A DNA stretch of 64,000 nt. It comes from Cyclobacteriaceae bacterium (GTDB lineage Bacteria > Bacteroidota > Bacteroidia > Cytophagales > Cyclobacteriaceae). Positions 27,094 through 35,790 of this stretch are shown here, piece by piece; position 1 is the first letter of the stretch; every line of letters begins with the position of its first letter. The stretch lies in contig CP075525.1 in assembly GCA_025808415.1 (NCBI GenBank), positions 2,465,501-2,529,500 on the forward strand. Reading direction: 5' to 3'. Under the pieces are notes generated by a model. The model was not told where the DNA came from, ran no database searches, and saw nothing but the letters and a program-made list of their open reading frames with translations. Made by a program: the position numbers and the translations under genes.

Positions 27094-29736
27094 TCAGCCA
27101 TCACCCGTAGGCTTCACTCTTGCCTGTTGTTGTTGAAATTCCTTTTGCTGGTAGTAAATCTGCTGATCTGTCTTTACAGTCTCACCTTGCTTGGTTCCCA
27201 CCGCGCGCAAATCATGTAAACCATCGGCTAAATTAACAGTCCATAAAAGTCCATCGGTTTGTTTGCGTTTTCCTTGCGATTTCCCATTTACAAACAGTTC
27301 AACTTCATCGCAATTGCTAAATACTTCTACCCTTTTGCCCGCCTCTCCGCTGCGGTGCGTCCAGGTGTGGGAATAAATATAAACCATGGGTTCGTTCGTC
27401 CATTGGCTTTGATAATAGTAGTAAACTGATTTAGGCTTTCGGTCGTAAGTCATCATGCCTTTTTGATTGATATGAGGTATACTACCAACTTTGGCAAAGC
27501 TGGCAAAGTCGAACATGTTCCAAATAGTACCGCCAAGAATAAAGTCATTATCACGCATGGAGTTCCAGTAGGCTCTATGGAGCGCTACCTGGTACGTTTC
27601 GCTGTGATCAAACAAAGCCGGATTGTTTACATGGTAGCCATATTTTCCCTCAGCACCGTATTCGCTTACCAGCAACTTCCAGTCCGGGTGCTTTTTGTGC
27701 TCTTCTTTCATTTCATGATCAAAATCATTGTACGTTTTTTCGTACCACCCGAAATAGCGGTTACGTCCCTGAATATCGGTGAGTGGCAGAATGCGTTCAT
27801 CAATTAAATCATTTTGCGCCTGCACTGTTGGACGATAGGGGTCCATTTCCTTTGCTTTTTTGGCAACAGCCTGGGTCACTTTCAAGGCATATTCCGCATC
27901 TTCCTTCGTAAAGAAGTTGCGGTAGTATTCGTTTCCTACGCCCCACATAATGATACTTGGATGATTTATATCGCGAAGAATCAGTTCTTCCATCATCTTT
28001 ACGGCATTCTCAATATACTTTTCACGACCAATAGTATTGACTACTGGGATTTCAGACCAAATCATTAAACCAAGACTATCGCACAAGTGCATCACGTATG
28101 GGTGATGAGGATAATGCGAAAGTCTCACATAATTCGCTCCCATTCTTTTAATGTGAAGCATGTCTTCGCGTTTTTGTGCGCTATCTACCGCCCAGCTTTT
28201 GTGCATAAAATCCTGGTGCAGGTTAACACCTTTTAATTTGATGTGTTTGTCATTAAGGCTCAATCCATTTCTTGAATCAAAGTTTAGGGAGCGAAAGCCA
28301 AGTGGGTAAAACTGTTGATCAATGGCTTTTCCGTTCCGTTGCCAATCGGATGGCTCGTAAAGTGTGGCGGATACTCGATATAGATGAGGGTATTCAGGAG
28401 ACCATAGCAGGGGATTAGAGACTGTAAACATTTGTTGTATAATCGGCTTATCTCCAGCCTTAAGTGTTATCGACCGAATATCACTTGCAATAATTTCATT
28501 ATAGGGAGAGATAATGTTGATTACAAGTGTTGCCTTTCGATCAACAGTACCCATATTGCGCACGGTAATGTTGGCCTGAACCGTAGCTGAAGTTGGCGAA
28601 ACCTCAGGGGTAAATATTTTTGCTTCTTTTACAAATACCTGATCGTGTGCTACCAGCAGCACATCTCGATAGATACCCCCTACCATATTGTAGTCAGCCG
28701 TATGTGGAGGTATATCGTAATTAAACCGGTTATCCACTTTAACAGCCACAACATTTGGTTTGTCAAACCTAATATGCTTCACGAATACATCACCAAAATG
28801 AAAACCAGTATATCCACCAACGTGCTTGCCTACATAATTACCATTGAGCCATACCTCAGCAACCTGGTTAGCGCCCAGAAAATCAATTTTTATATGCTTA
28901 TCCTTCCACGAGTTATCAACAGTAAACGTCTTCCGATACCAACCAATTCCGCGATAGATCATTTCAGTTACATCAATAACATCCTTATAATTTCGGTAAT
29001 CAAATAGATCGTTGGTATTCCAGGTATGTGGCAGGTTAATGTCTTCCCAATTACTGTCGTTAAATTCAGGAGCATGGGCATTGGAAACATCACCTTTATG
29101 AAAGCGCCAATCTGAACTGATGTTGCGAACTTCACGCGAGGTGTGTTCAGGCTTCCAGGTAACAACGGTGTATTCTTGAGGTGGGATAACAATATGGACA
29201 AACTTCGCTTCCTGCGCTTCCATATCGTAGGTAAGGGTACGCTTAACCCCCAGCGTCTTCTCATCAAATTCAAGCATAACCTTTTGCTTTACCGGACTCA
29301 CAACCAACAAAAAAATTTCATTTTCAACAGCCTGTTTACGTTGAAAGCCGATGTGATAAGCGTTTGAACTAATGTGTTTAGTGATATCCTGATCGAAGTT
29401 GCGCCTGCGACCACTGCTCATGGTTTTGGGCTGGTCGGTAGCAACCCAGCTGTCATAAAAAAAAGTATTTACTTTTTTTCCTTTAAGTGGAGCATTAAAA
29501 ATAGCGATCCAGTTCCAGTTTTCAGGCAGTGTTGGTGTAAACTGAAAACTTCGGTCTGTTTCTTTAAAGCCAACATAATCAATTTTATAAACCGACTTGC
29601 CTTCCAGCTTTTTATTTTCATCCGATGATGGTGTAAGAATGATGTGCTTGTCACCTTGCAGGCCACCCGGTTTTAATTGCTGTCCAAAAACAGAAGTTGT
29701 GACTGCTAAACAAAAAGCAATACTTAGATTTTTCAT
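27094..29736 (-). CDS. Glycoside hydrolase family 2 protein (beta-galactosidase-like), second copy
   Basis: An 880-residue exported enzyme (signal peptide MKNLSIAFCLAVTTSVFG). It has an extra N-terminal region (about 20-200) before the GH2 jelly-roll domain (SDWRFHKGDVSNAHA), then the Ig-like domain and TIM barrel. The acid/base is E603 in MWGVGNEYY and the nucleophile is E692 in LLVSEYGAEG. The C-terminus ends in a Q-rich stretch (QQKEFQQQQARV). The galactosidase assignment is by family resemblance; beta-glucuronidase is possible. It has no close downstream partner: the receptor operon begins about 290 bp beyond its stop, and the upstream enolase-superfamily gene is 65 bp away on the same strand. 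Confidence 0.9.
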   Translation of the reverse strand: MKNLSIAFCLAVTTSVFGQQLKPGGLQGDKHIILTPSSDENKKLEGKSVYKIDYVGFKETDRSFQFTPTLPENWNWIAIFNAPLKGKKVNTFFYDSWVATDQPKTMSSGRRRNFDQDITKHISSNAYHIGFQRKQAVENEIFLLVVSPVKQKVMLEFDEKTLGVKRTLTYDMEAQEAKFVHIVIPPQEYTVVTWKPEHTSREVRNISSDWRFHKGDVSNAHAPEFNDSNWEDINLPHTWNTNDLFDYRNYKDVIDVTEMIYRGIGWYRKTFTVDNSWKDKHIKIDFLGANQVAEVWLNGNYVGKHVGGYTGFHFGDVFVKHIRFDKPNVVAVKVDNRFNYDIPPHTADYNMVGGIYRDVLLVAHDQVFVKEAKIFTPEVSPTSATVQANITVRNMGTVDRKATLVINIISPYNEIIASDIRSITLKAGDKPIIQQMFTVSNPLLWSPEYPHLYRVSATLYEPSDWQRNGKAIDQQFYPLGFRSLNFDSRNGLSLNDKHIKLKGVNLHQDFMHKSWAVDSAQKREDMLHIKRMGANYVRLSHYPHHPYVMHLCDSLGLMIWSEIPVVNTIGREKYIENAVKMMEELILRDINHPSIIMWGVGNEYYRNFFTKEDAEYALKVTQAVAKKAKEMDPYRPTVQAQNDLIDERILPLTDIQGRNRYFGWYEKTYNDFDHEMKEEHKKHPDWKLLVSEYGAEGKYGYHVNNPALFDHSETYQVALHRAYWNSMRDNDFILGGTIWNMFDFASFAKVGSIPHINQKGMMTYDRKPKSVYYYYQSQWTNEPMVYIYSHTWTHRSGEAGKRVEVFSNCDEVELFVNGKSQGKRKQTDGLLWTVNLADGLHDLRAVGTKQGETVKTDQQIYYQQKEFQQQQARVKPTGDG

Positions 29737-29801
29737 ATTAATAAAGACGGCATAATGGTTTACTACCCCTAACGAATTAAATATTTGCTCTTAGTTATTA
29801 A

Positions 29802-31004
29802 CTATTTTACCCTGAATTTCTCCATCGTTTTTTCATTCACTTCAAGACCAAGCCCCGGCTCCATGGGGATGAACAAAAATCCATTCTCAAACTTAAGCGA
29901 GTTGTGAAAAAATTGAGAAAGATTTAGCTCGGGCCGCATACCACTGAACTCCTGCACTTTGGCTGCGTTAGGAATAGCACCAAGCAAATTTAAACTGGCG
30001 GCTGTGGCCAGCGTGGGCCTCGTATTATGCACCATCACTTCCTTTTCAAATGCATGACCCATAGCCGCAATTTTACGGCACTCGGTGATACCTGAGCATT
30101 TGATAGTATCCAGGTTTAGGCAATCGGGATTACCTATGGTAATCAAATCACGGAATTGCCATTTGTTGTATTCATGCTCCCCGGCATTTACATCGCACGG
30201 TAAGGCCTCTACTACTTGTCTGAGTCCGGGATAATCCATACTGCTTACGGGTTCCTCTACCACTTGGATATTAAATTGTTCGTACAGTTTCAATCCCAGT
30301 TCAATGGCCTTGCCTGCTGTATAACCATTATTGAAATCAACAAAAATAGTGATGTCATCGCCCACGGCTTTACGGATAGCTTTAATGCACTCGTAGGTAA
30401 AATTATCAGCTGGGTTTCTTCCCCGATCATACAGTTGCATCCGAGCTTTAATGGTTTTATATCCCTGCTCCACAAAGGCAACACCTTCATTCACCATTTC
30501 TTCCACCGATTTTAAGCCGCCTTTTTTCTTTCGGCCATAACTTCCGTAGACAGCTACTTTTTCAAGTTTGCTTCCGCCTAGTAATTTCGAAACAGGCATC
30601 TTAAGCAACCGGCCTTTCAAATCCCATAAGGCATTATCCACACCAGCTACAGCACCCGGCACGAAGCCTGAGTTGCCGCCCTCAAAACCTTCAAAAAACA
30701 TCTGCGTCCATAAATACTCGCTATCAAATGGATCTTGCCCAATGACCTTTGGTTTTAGAATGTCAGTGATAATTTTGGCTACAATGGGCGTACTGAAATG
30801 ATCCCCTTCGCCCCAGCCACTCACTCCCGCATCGGTTTCAATTTTAACATAGGTAGCACTGTCGGCAGCATAGGCTTTCACATCGGTTATCTTCACTGCC
30901 GACTTTGAAGTTGAGCTGGTACTTTGTTGAGCAAACGAAGTAGGTGCAACCAATGCCAATGAACTAACGCTAAGGTTTTGCAAAAATTTCTTGCGTGAAA
31001 TCAT
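29802..31004 (-). CDS. Exported enolase-superfamily protein (mandelate racemase/sugar-acid dehydratase type) A
   Basis: A 400-residue member of the mandelate racemase/muconate-lactonising branch of the enolase superfamily, which dehydrates or epimerises sugar acids through an Mg2+-bound enolate. Barrel motifs are in order: KTIKARMQ (base Lys/Arg region), DFNNGYT, VEEPVSSMD and AGEHEYNK (metal ligands D, E, E), and VHNTRPT (His). A signal-like N-terminus (MISRKKFLQNLSVSSLALVA) precedes AQQSTSST, so it is probably exported, unusual for this superfamily. I start at M 31004; the frame opens at 31052, but that would bury the signal. The substrate is unknown; galactonate, galactarate or rhamnonate are possible. 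The stop of gene B is 2 bases upstream. Confidence 0.88.
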   Translation of the reverse strand: MISRKKFLQNLSVSSLALVAPTSFAQQSTSSTSKSAVKITDVKAYAADSATYVKIETDAGVSGWGEGDHFSTPIVAKIITDILKPKVIGQDPFDSEYLWTQMFFEGFEGGNSGFVPGAVAGVDNALWDLKGRLLKMPVSKLLGGSKLEKVAVYGSYGRKKKGGLKSVEEMVNEGVAFVEQGYKTIKARMQLYDRGRNPADNFTYECIKAIRKAVGDDITIFVDFNNGYTAGKAIELGLKLYEQFNIQVVEEPVSSMDYPGLRQVVEALPCDVNAGEHEYNKWQFRDLITIGNPDCLNLDTIKCSGITECRKIAAMGHAFEKEVMVHNTRPTLATAASLNLLGAIPNAAKVQEFSGMRPELNLSQFFHNSLKFENGFLFIPMEPGLGLEVNEKTMEKFRVK

Positions 31005-31005
31005 T

Positions 31006-32184
31006 TTAGTTAATATTTGTGGCTTGTTTAAATATGTTAGAATCATAGTCAATACCTAACCCAGGCGTTGAAGATATTGACAACACTCCCCTATCAATTT
31101 CAAAGTGTGGGGCATACCACTCGGGTTGCTTTTTGCCTATACCACTCAGCGGAAATTCCTGAAAGCCATGTAGCGCAGGCGCCACCGCAGCCAGATGCAA
31201 GAACGGAGCCTCGAGCGGATCAGCCTTTGGTGAATGAGGCGCAAACCCCTTTTTGTATTTCGCTGCTAACTTAGCCACAGCCAAGCTACGCAAAATACCA
31301 CCGTTGTAATACACATCGGGTTGCAGCACATCTAATCCATTGTTTTTGCAGTACCAATCAAAACGATAATAACTCGTGTCTTGCTCGCCTCCGGCTACTT
31401 TTATTTTCTTAAGCGTATCTGCCACTTTCTTATTGCTTTGAAAATCTTCCCACGGGCACGGCTCTTCAAAAATATCCACTTGATGATCTTCCAAAAATTT
31501 ACCCATGGCAATGCCTTGATCCACATCGAAAGAGCTGTTGGCATCGGCATAGATGGTGACCGTATCCGAATGCTTGCGCAAAAGTTCAACGATTTTATAA
31601 CTGCGCTTGTCGGCCTTGGTATCAGTGCCCATTCGGCCGCCTACTTTTATCTTAACCGCCTGGCAACCGCTGATCACTAACCTCTCTTTTATTTTCTCTA
31701 CTTCTTCTTCTGCCGGGTTATCGCGGGTAAGGCTGGAGAGGTACATCGGCACTTCCGAGCGTAGTTGTTTTCCCAGGAGTTGGTAAACGGGTTTGTTATC
31801 AGTTTTGGCTAATAAATCCCAAATGGCTACTTCAATATGCCCAACACAATTCCAAAATGGCATTCCGCTGAATTTGTAATTTCGCTCGTCTTTGTAAACC
31901 CCATCAATTAATTGAGGCAACTGGCGGGCATCTTTGCCCATAAAGAAGGGCTTAACGAGGCCATTAAAAATGCCATACAAATAATCGATGCGGGTATTGG
32001 TGAGGGTTATGCCTTTTACACCATCGGTGGAGGTAACCACTACAAAGTGATTGTCTTTCCATTTCAGCAAATCGATGGAGCGGATGTAAACAGCATCATT
32101 TCCTTTGGAAAAAACATGCTTAGGATTACTTAATAGGACTGCTCCGGTTAGTGCGGAAAGTTCAATAAACTGGCGTCTGTTCAT
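31006..32184 (-). CDS. Exported enolase-superfamily protein (mandelate racemase/sugar-acid dehydratase type) B
   Basis: A 392-residue paralogue of gene A. The N-terminus MNRRQFIELSALTGAVLLSN looks like a twin-arginine (RRQF) or Sec-like signal. Barrel motifs are visible: AVKIKVGGRMG (Lys base), TIYADANSS (metal Asp), IFEEPCPWED (metal Glu), VAGGEQDTS (metal Glu) and FAPHSPKA (His). They predict an intact Mg2+-dependent dehydratase or racemase. It is next to gene A with essentially no spacer, so the two are one operon; two exported members may act on different sugar acids. The substrate is not predicted. It diverges from the tagaturonate reductase gene across a 130-bp spacer. Confidence 0.88.
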   Translation of the reverse strand: MNRRQFIELSALTGAVLLSNPKHVFSKGNDAVYIRSIDLLKWKDNHFVVVTSTDGVKGITLTNTRIDYLYGIFNGLVKPFFMGKDARQLPQLIDGVYKDERNYKFSGMPFWNCVGHIEVAIWDLLAKTDNKPVYQLLGKQLRSEVPMYLSSLTRDNPAEEEVEKIKERLVISGCQAVKIKVGGRMGTDTKADKRSYKIVELLRKHSDTVTIYADANSSFDVDQGIAMGKFLEDHQVDIFEEPCPWEDFQSNKKVADTLKKIKVAGGEQDTSYYRFDWYCKNNGLDVLQPDVYYNGGILRSLAVAKLAAKYKKGFAPHSPKADPLEAPFLHLAAVAPALHGFQEFPLSGIGKKQPEWYAPHFEIDRGVLSISSTPGLGIDYDSNIFKQATNIN

Positions 32185-32314
32185 TTATGAAAATAGTATA
32201 AAATAATGACGAAATCCGCCTGGCTTTCCTGTACAGCAGGATACATTCAATTTTATTTTACGATAAGGAAATATATAGGTGTAAGGGTGAAAAGGGGATT
32301 TTAAGTCTAAATAG

Positions 32315-33766
32315 ATGATGAATATAACCAGTCAACTTCCGGCCATTACCAGTCTTGGAAAGAAGATATACACAGTTCGGGTGCTTCAATTTGGTACCGG
32401 AAATTTCCTCCGGGCTTTTGCCGATTGGATGATCCAGAAGGCTAACGACCACCTTAACCTGGATTTGGGCGTAGCCATGGTTCAATCCATGTCAAGTCAT
32501 GATAACCTTCTCAAACAAGACGGAATGTATACCGTGCTAACCCGAGGGCTCGAAGGAGGAAAAATCATCTCTCAGGCAGATAAAATAGATGTTGTTCAGC
32601 GACTGGTTAATGGCCAGGACTTAACCGCCTTACTGGCCGAAGCTGAAAACCCAGATCTTGAAATCATACTTTCCAATACTACTGAAACTGGGATAACTTT
32701 TAATTCTGCGGATACCTCGCATCTGGAGGTTGCTAAAACCTTTCCGGGCAAATTAACTCAACTACTCCTCAGACGCTTCGAATTATTCCCAACAAAGGAG
32801 CTTGGAATAATACCGTGCGAATTGATTGAGAAAAATGGCAGTATATTAAAACAATGTATTTTAAAATATGCAGCACACTGGAACTTACCAGCAGAATTTG
32901 AAGAATACATAACCACCCGGCTTTACTTCTCCCATACGCTGGTTGATCGAATTGTACCCGGACTTCCTGAAAATCCACAAAAATACTGGGAAGAAATCGG
33001 CCATGAGGACAATGCGCTGGTAATGTGTGAACCCTATCATCTATGGGCAATTGAAGCATCACCATGGGTTCGTCAAAAATTCCCGCTGGATAGAGCCGGA
33101 TTGAATGTTATTTACACGGAGGATCTGGAGCCCTACCGTGTTCGCAAAGTACGCATCTTAAATGGTATGCATTCCGTAATGGCACCGGTTGGTTATTTGG
33201 CCGGTCTGGAAACTGTACAACAGGCCATGGAGCATGAGATTATCAGTGTGTTCCTAAAAAAAATATTAGATGAGGAAATACTTCCATTTATACCAGGCGA
33301 TCAGGAATTTAACAGGCACTACAGCAAAGAAGTCATAGAACGCTTTTTAAATCCCTCGATTAAACATAAGCTGATTGATATTACCCTTTACAGCTTTTCC
33401 AAATTCAGGGTAAGGTTATTGCCATCCATTAAACACTATGAAAAAATAAATCAGCATGCACCAAGTGGGCTTGCTTTCGCGATAGCAGCGTTACTGTTTA
33501 TTTATCGCGGTCTTAAGGCAGGTAAGCAAATACCATTGAAAGATGATCCCCAAACCATAAAATTTTTACAGGATAGTTGGGCTGATACGAACTACACGGA
33601 GAATGGTATTCGCCTGTTAGTAAGCAAACTATTACAAGAAAAAAAACTTTGGGGCCAAGATTTGAATGCGGTTCATGGCTTGACTGAACAGGTGGCCAAA
33701 TATCTTTACCGGATCGATCAATATGGCATTGTCGCAGCTTTAAAAGAATTGCAGGCAGAATATTAG
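32315..33766 (+). CDS. uxaB: Tagaturonate reductase (altronate oxidoreductase)
   Basis: A 483-residue cytosolic NADH-dependent enzyme that reduces D-tagaturonate to D-altronate in galacturonate breakdown. The sequence follows UxaB closely: VRVLQFGTGNFLRAFADW (cofactor-binding), LSNTTETGITF, IIPCELIEKNG, ILNGMHSVMAPVGYLAGLET and FLNPSIKHKLIDI. Length is normal (E. coli UxaB about 483). A second methionine directly after the first makes the exact start uncertain by one codon. The stop overlaps that of the convergent LacI-type regulator by 4 bp. No uxaC or uxaA is in the window, so the rest of the branch must be elsewhere. Confidence 0.95.
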   Translation: MMNITSQLPAITSLGKKIYTVRVLQFGTGNFLRAFADWMIQKANDHLNLDLGVAMVQSMSSHDNLLKQDGMYTVLTRGLEGGKIISQADKIDVVQRLVNGQDLTALLAEAENPDLEIILSNTTETGITFNSADTSHLEVAKTFPGKLTQLLLRRFELFPTKELGIIPCELIEKNGSILKQCILKYAAHWNLPAEFEEYITTRLYFSHTLVDRIVPGLPENPQKYWEEIGHEDNALVMCEPYHLWAIEASPWVRQKFPLDRAGLNVIYTEDLEPYRVRKVRILNGMHSVMAPVGYLAGLETVQQAMEHEIISVFLKKILDEEILPFIPGDQEFNRHYSKEVIERFLNPSIKHKLIDITLYSFSKFRVRLLPSIKHYEKINQHAPSGLAFAIAALLFIYRGLKAGKQIPLKDDPQTIKFLQDSWADTNYTENGIRLLVSKLLQEKKLWGQDLNAVHGLTEQVAKYLYRIDQYGIVAALKELQAEY

Positions 33767-34785
33767 TTTTTCATTCGATGTGTTGATGCCCTTACAATCA
33801 ATTGACTATTCACGCATTGCTCCACTAAAGACATATCTCCGGTAGCCAACTGATGAATTACAATACGGGCCGCTGCCTTACCCAATTCATCTGCCGGATG
33901 GTCAATACTCGTTAATGGTGGGTCAACATACTTGCAAATCACTTCATTGTTGAAGCCCATCACAGCTATATCTTCTGGTATGCGGTAACCCAGATTTTTA
34001 AACACATGCATCATTTCCAATGCTGCCAGATCATTAATGGCAAACAAGGCATCTGGCTTTTCCTTCAAAGACATTAAATAGCGCGCTATTTCGTCTAATC
34101 TTTTCAGTCTGAAATCAGTGTGCACTACGTACTTCGGGTCAAAAACCAAACCTGCTTCCTTAAGCGCATCCATGTAACCCTTTAACCGGTTGCGGCTATT
34201 GTATAAATGCTGTGGACCAGCCATGATAGCAATTCGTTTGCAGCCTTGCCGGATCAGGTGATGGGTTGCCTCTTTAGAAATCTCATAATTGTTGCTAACC
34301 ACTTTTGATGCCTGCACAGATTCAACAATACGATCAAAAAAGACAATGGGTATCCCCATTTCGATTACAGAATCAAAGTGCTCATAGTGATCCGTCTCAC
34401 CCGAAACGGAAACAAGAAGTCCGTCAACACGACTCGCCAGCAGGGTTTGAACGTTCTTTTTTTCGGCTACAAACGATTCGTCAGACTGACATATAATTAC
34501 ATTATACCCTGCTTGCATGGCAACCTGCTGTATGCCGCCTACTGCTTTAGCAAAAAACCGATTCACCGTTTCAGGGATAAGCACTCCCAATGTATGCGTT
34601 CGCTGTTGCTTCAAATTAACCGCAACCACATTGGGTTGATAACCAAGTTTTGCAGCGAGTTCTAAAACTTTACGCTTCGTCTCCGGATTTATGTCGCCAT
34701 TACTGGTAAGGGCACGACTAACAGTAGATTTTGAAATACCTAACTGGCGGGCTATATCTTTTATAGTGATGGGTATTTTGCTCAC
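33763..34785 (-). CDS. LacI-family transcriptional regulator
   Basis: A 340-residue LacI-type repressor. The helix-turn-helix lies at residues 5-30 (ITIKDIARQLGISKSTVSRA), followed by the hinge (YQPNVVAVNLKQQRT) and a periplasmic-binding-like effector domain (LGVLIPETVNRFFAKAVGGI through SIDHPADELGKAAARIVIH). Effectors are commonly sugars or sugar acids. An operator-like 32-bp palindrome overlapping a -7 box for this gene lies 40-71 bp upstream, so autoregulation is likely. It lies between uxaB (convergent) and an ECF sigma factor (divergent) and probably controls uronate genes around it; galacturonate, tagaturonate or KDG would be natural ligands, but that is inference. Confidence 0.94.
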   Translation of the reverse strand: MSKIPITIKDIARQLGISKSTVSRALTSNGDINPETKRKVLELAAKLGYQPNVVAVNLKQQRTHTLGVLIPETVNRFFAKAVGGIQQVAMQAGYNVIICQSDESFVAEKKNVQTLLASRVDGLLVSVSGETDHYEHFDSVIEMGIPIVFFDRIVESVQASKVVSNNYEISKEATHHLIRQGCKRIAIMAGPQHLYNSRNRLKGYMDALKEAGLVFDPKYVVHTDFRLKRLDEIARYLMSLKEKPDALFAINDLAALEMMHVFKNLGYRIPEDIAVMGFNNEVICKYVDPPLTSIDHPADELGKAAARIVIHQLATGDMSLVEQCVNSQLIVRASTHRMKN

Positions 34786-34819
34786 AGAATCAAAACCATA
34801 AGTACGGAAGCAAGATAGT

Positions 34820-34856
34820 CAAAAATATGGGAACGTTCCCGGGAACGTTCCCATAT
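34820..34856. promoter_or_regulatory. 32-bp operator of two tandem GGGAACGTTCCC palindromes overlapping the lacI-type promoter
   Basis: The 12-bp palindrome GGGAACGTTCCC occurs at 34829-34840 and again at 34841-34852 with no spacer. ATAT flanks both ends, so the whole 34825-34856 is one perfect 32-bp palindrome. On the minus strand, 34827-34820 reads TATTTTTG, a perfect TAnnTTTG -7 box for the LacI-type gene that the operator overlaps. LacI proteins bind such CG-centred palindromes, so this is a good autorepression site. It may also influence the divergent sigma-factor gene. Confidence 0.75.
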
Positions 34857-34941
34857 AAATATTTTTTAAATAGTCAATTTTTTGTTAGAATATTTTTTAA
34901 AAATTCATTTACATAGCAGAAAGTTTGGTGCAAACGATTGT

Positions 34942-35514
34942 ATGAACAGCCTAAAACAAGTAAAAACTTTAGCTCCGGAGACTAACCAAATTGAGCTCCT
35001 TTTTGAGCGCATAGCTCTTTCGGATGACCAACTTGCCTTTGCCCAATTTTTCAGACTACTGTACAAGCCCCTAATGGCAGCATGTTTGCCTCTGATAGGC
35101 TCCGTTGAGTTAGCCGAAGAAATTGTTAGTGATGTTTTCTGCGCCATTTGGAAAAACCGGAAAACCATACAGGTTCATACCTCAATAAAAGCATACCTGT
35201 TCACGAGTATTCGAAACCGCGCCTTTGACTACCTACGAAAACTTAAGCGTGAAAAATCAACTGACCTGGAGCATGCCCATGGTATTGCAAGCCCAGAAGA
35301 GTCTCAGGAGGATTTAATGGAAACCCGGGTTTTGACTGAAAGAGTCGAATCCGCCATCAATAGTTTACCGCCACAATGCCGTACCATCTTTCTACTCAAT
35401 CGTGAAAAGGGACTTAAGTACCGTGAAATTGCCGAGCAACTAAGCATCAGCATCAAAACAGTTGAAACCCATATGGGCCGTGCCCTAAAACACCTCCGCA
35501 CTCAGCTTTTATAG
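34942..35514 (+). CDS. RNA polymerase ECF-type sigma-70 factor
   Basis: A 190-residue sigma factor of the extracytoplasmic-function group. Region 2 includes FAQFFRLLYKPLMAACLPLI and the DNA-melting part IVSDVFCAIWKNRKTI. The region 2/4 linker starts near VHTSIKAYLFTSIRNRAFDY. Region 4 contains LPPQCRTIFLLNREKGLKY and IAEQLSISIKTVETHMGRAL, with the helix-turn-helix. I use ATG 34942; a TTG at 34882 would add a hydrophobic 20 residues that look spurious. In Bacteroidota such sigma factors usually stand next to a FecR anti-sigma and an STN-type receptor. Neither is evident here; a 74-residue gene follows. Confidence 0.93.
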   Translation: MNSLKQVKTLAPETNQIELLFERIALSDDQLAFAQFFRLLYKPLMAACLPLIGSVELAEEIVSDVFCAIWKNRKTIQVHTSIKAYLFTSIRNRAFDYLRKLKREKSTDLEHAHGIASPEESQEDLMETRVLTERVESAINSLPPQCRTIFLLNREKGLKYREIAEQLSISIKTVETHMGRALKHLRTQLL

Positions 35515-35529
35515 TTATGCCAATGTAGG

Positions 35530-35543
35530 GGAAGTCGACTTCC
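35530..35543. repeat. Perfect 14-bp palindrome between the sigma-factor gene and the 74-residue gene
   Basis: GGAAGTCGACTTCC is a perfect palindrome centred between the sigma-factor stop (35514) and the next start (35562). It is not followed by a T-run, so it is not a standard terminator. It may be a regulator site or an mRNA hairpin. Confidence 0.6.
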
Positions 35544-35561
35544 ATTAACGTCTCTTGAAAT

Positions 35562-35786
35562 ATGAGCATTACTGCTGCGGAATGGAACGTGCTAGCTAAA
35601 TGGCTATTCGACTCTTGTACTGAAGAAGAGCTAACAATAGTTAAGCAACTGTTTAAAAAAAAACCTGCATTGCAAGGTGATCTGGAAATCGTTTATGGAA
35701 AGATCATGGTGAATTATTTACCCGAAACGTTTCACGAGAATCTCTATAAAAAAACCATTTCCAAGTTAAAAAATTCAGCATCCTGA
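35562..35786 (+). CDS. Small 74-residue protein downstream of the ECF sigma factor (possible mini anti-sigma)
   Basis: A 74-residue soluble, mostly helical protein: MSITAAEWNVLAKWLFDSC, then TEEELTIVKQLFKKKPALQG. No signal peptide or membrane segment is seen. The text recalls the short N-terminal, sigma-binding part of FecR-type anti-sigma factors (a helical region with a TEEE... segment), but the membrane helix and FecR domain are missing. Position directly after the sigma-factor gene and 4 bp before the receptor gene supports a regulatory role; the FecR comparison is tentative. It could also be an unrelated small protein. Confidence 0.6.
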   Translation: MSITAAEWNVLAKWLFDSCTEEELTIVKQLFKKKPALQGDLEIVYGKIMVNYLPETFHENLYKKTISKLKNSAS

Positions 35787-35790
35787 CTGC

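Noticed and set aside
34882..34941. Extended N-terminus of the ECF sigma factor from TTG 34882
   Set aside because: The 20 extra residues are unlike sigma region 1 or 2 text and the TTG lies in an AT-rich non-coding leader.
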